Assembly: GCA_021804185.1 (NCBI GenBank)
Contig: JAJZKL010000077.1
Location: forward strand, 1 to 6,225
DNA from: Thermoplasmata archaeon
GTDB lineage: Archaea > Thermoplasmatota > Thermoplasmata > Thermoplasmatales > Thermoplasmataceae
Reading direction: 5' to 3'
DNA length: 6,225 nt
Shown here: positions 5,861 through 6,225 of the stretch, piece by piece
Numbering within the stretch: the stretch's first letter is position 1
Layout of the letters: each line of letters begins with the position of its first letter
Translations under genes and position numbers: made by a program
The notes under the pieces: generated by a model
What the model saw: the letters and a program-made list of their open reading frames with translations, nothing else
Database searches by the model: none
Told to the model about the DNA's origin: nothing

Positions 5861-6225
5861 ATGTCAGAAAACCTTGGAAAAAGTCTCCCTAACTCAATTT
5901 ATTCCATGTTAAGAAAGGATAACAGGAGCAGAGAAAATTCAGTAATATTTATTCTTACCATGGACAGTAAGGGATACCCTCATGTCGCCATGCTATCTCC
6001 TTATCAGGTCTGTGCAGCAGATGACAGTTCATTTGTATTTTCAATCTACACAACATCCAGTTCCTGCAATAATCTGAAGGGGGATGGGCGTTCTACACTT
6101 ATCATTCAGGCCGACGAAGGGGTATATTATATAAAATCCAAAACCTCTCCGTTGGATCCCAATCCAGAAAATAGGATAAATGGGTATACAATTTTCAGGT
6201 CATCCGATCTCTCCAGACAAATAAT
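5861..6225 (+). CDS. Pyridoxamine 5'-phosphate oxidase-like split-barrel protein, 3' end missing
   Basis: An ATG at 5861 opens a frame that runs off the window after 121 codons. The translated N-terminus has a helix (NSIYSMLRK), a strand VIFILTMDSKGYPHVAML (28-45) and then FVFSIYTTSSSCNNLKGD and STLIIQADEGVYYIKSK. This pattern of strand, glycine turn, strand, S-x-x-x-NL-x-x-D and another strand is typical of the FMN-binding split barrel of pyridoxamine 5'-phosphate oxidase-like proteins. Such proteins bind flavin, F420 or haem and have diverse roles, so no reaction can be assigned. It begins 21 bp after the UbiD-family stop, with no clear ribosome-binding site and only a weak CATAA element about 25 nt upstream. 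It may be co-transcribed or separately leaderless. An internal ATG at codon 16 is an alternative start. Confidence 0.7.
   Translation, partial: MSENLGKSLPNSIYSMLRKDNRSRENSVIFILTMDSKGYPHVAMLSPYQVCAADDSSFVFSIYTTSSSCNNLKGDGRSTLIIQADEGVYYIKSKTSPLDPNPENRINGYTIFRSSDLSRQI

Noticed and set aside
1..6225. CRISPR arrays, insertion sequences, tRNA or rRNA genes, toxin-antitoxin or phage genes.
   Set aside because: No direct-repeat arrays, transposase motifs or RNA gene signatures were seen by reading both strands; all substantial coding frames fit metabolic enzymes.

Overview
This window looks archaeal, most plausibly from a Thermoplasmata-like archaeon. I infer this from promoter architecture and not from any marker gene. 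Genes that begin transcription units have an AT-rich TATA-like element centred about 25-28 nt upstream of the start codon and no Shine-Dalgarno sequence, so their mRNAs are probably leaderless. Genes inside the unit have sites complementary to the archaeal 16S 3' end (GAGGTG, AGGTGAT). The genus is not certain.

Layout: a minus-strand block occupies 1-3910. In transcription order it encodes a short flavin reductase (3428-3910), a DUF2848 protein (2738-3418), an HpaB-family flavin-dependent monooxygenase (1293-2741) and a small cupin (904-1257). These four are tightly packed or overlapping and form one likely operon. An isochorismatase-fold amidohydrolase (176-841) follows, probably with its own promoter. 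Then comes the first 24 codons of a protein resembling class II aldolase/adducin, cut by the window edge. A 327-bp divergent intergenic region (3911-4237) carries outward promoters and a long imperfect dyad. On the plus strand lie a UbiD-family protein (4238-5839) and the start of a pyridoxamine-5'-phosphate-oxidase-like split-barrel protein (from 5861, cut by the window end).

How the genes may work together: the monooxygenase and reductase form a two-component system that hydroxylates an aromatic or heteroaromatic ring. The cupin, the DUF2848 protein (with features resembling the fumarylacetoacetate hydrolase family), the amidohydrolase and the class II aldolase-like protein are reasonable candidates for ring opening, hydrolysis, amide/ammonia release and C-C cleavage or decarboxylation. 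UbiD homologues normally (de)carboxylate aromatic acids. The amidohydrolase hints at a nitrogen-containing ring. The substrate cannot be read from sequence, and the pathway is inference.

The most unusual point is the UbiD-family protein. By my alignment from memory it keeps the fold, the metal-binding Asn and Glu, and one catalytic Glu, but has Ser, Gln and Gly where canonical enzymes have the catalytic Arg, the metal-binding His and the other catalytic Glu. It may be a divergent enzyme or a non-decarboxylating relative.
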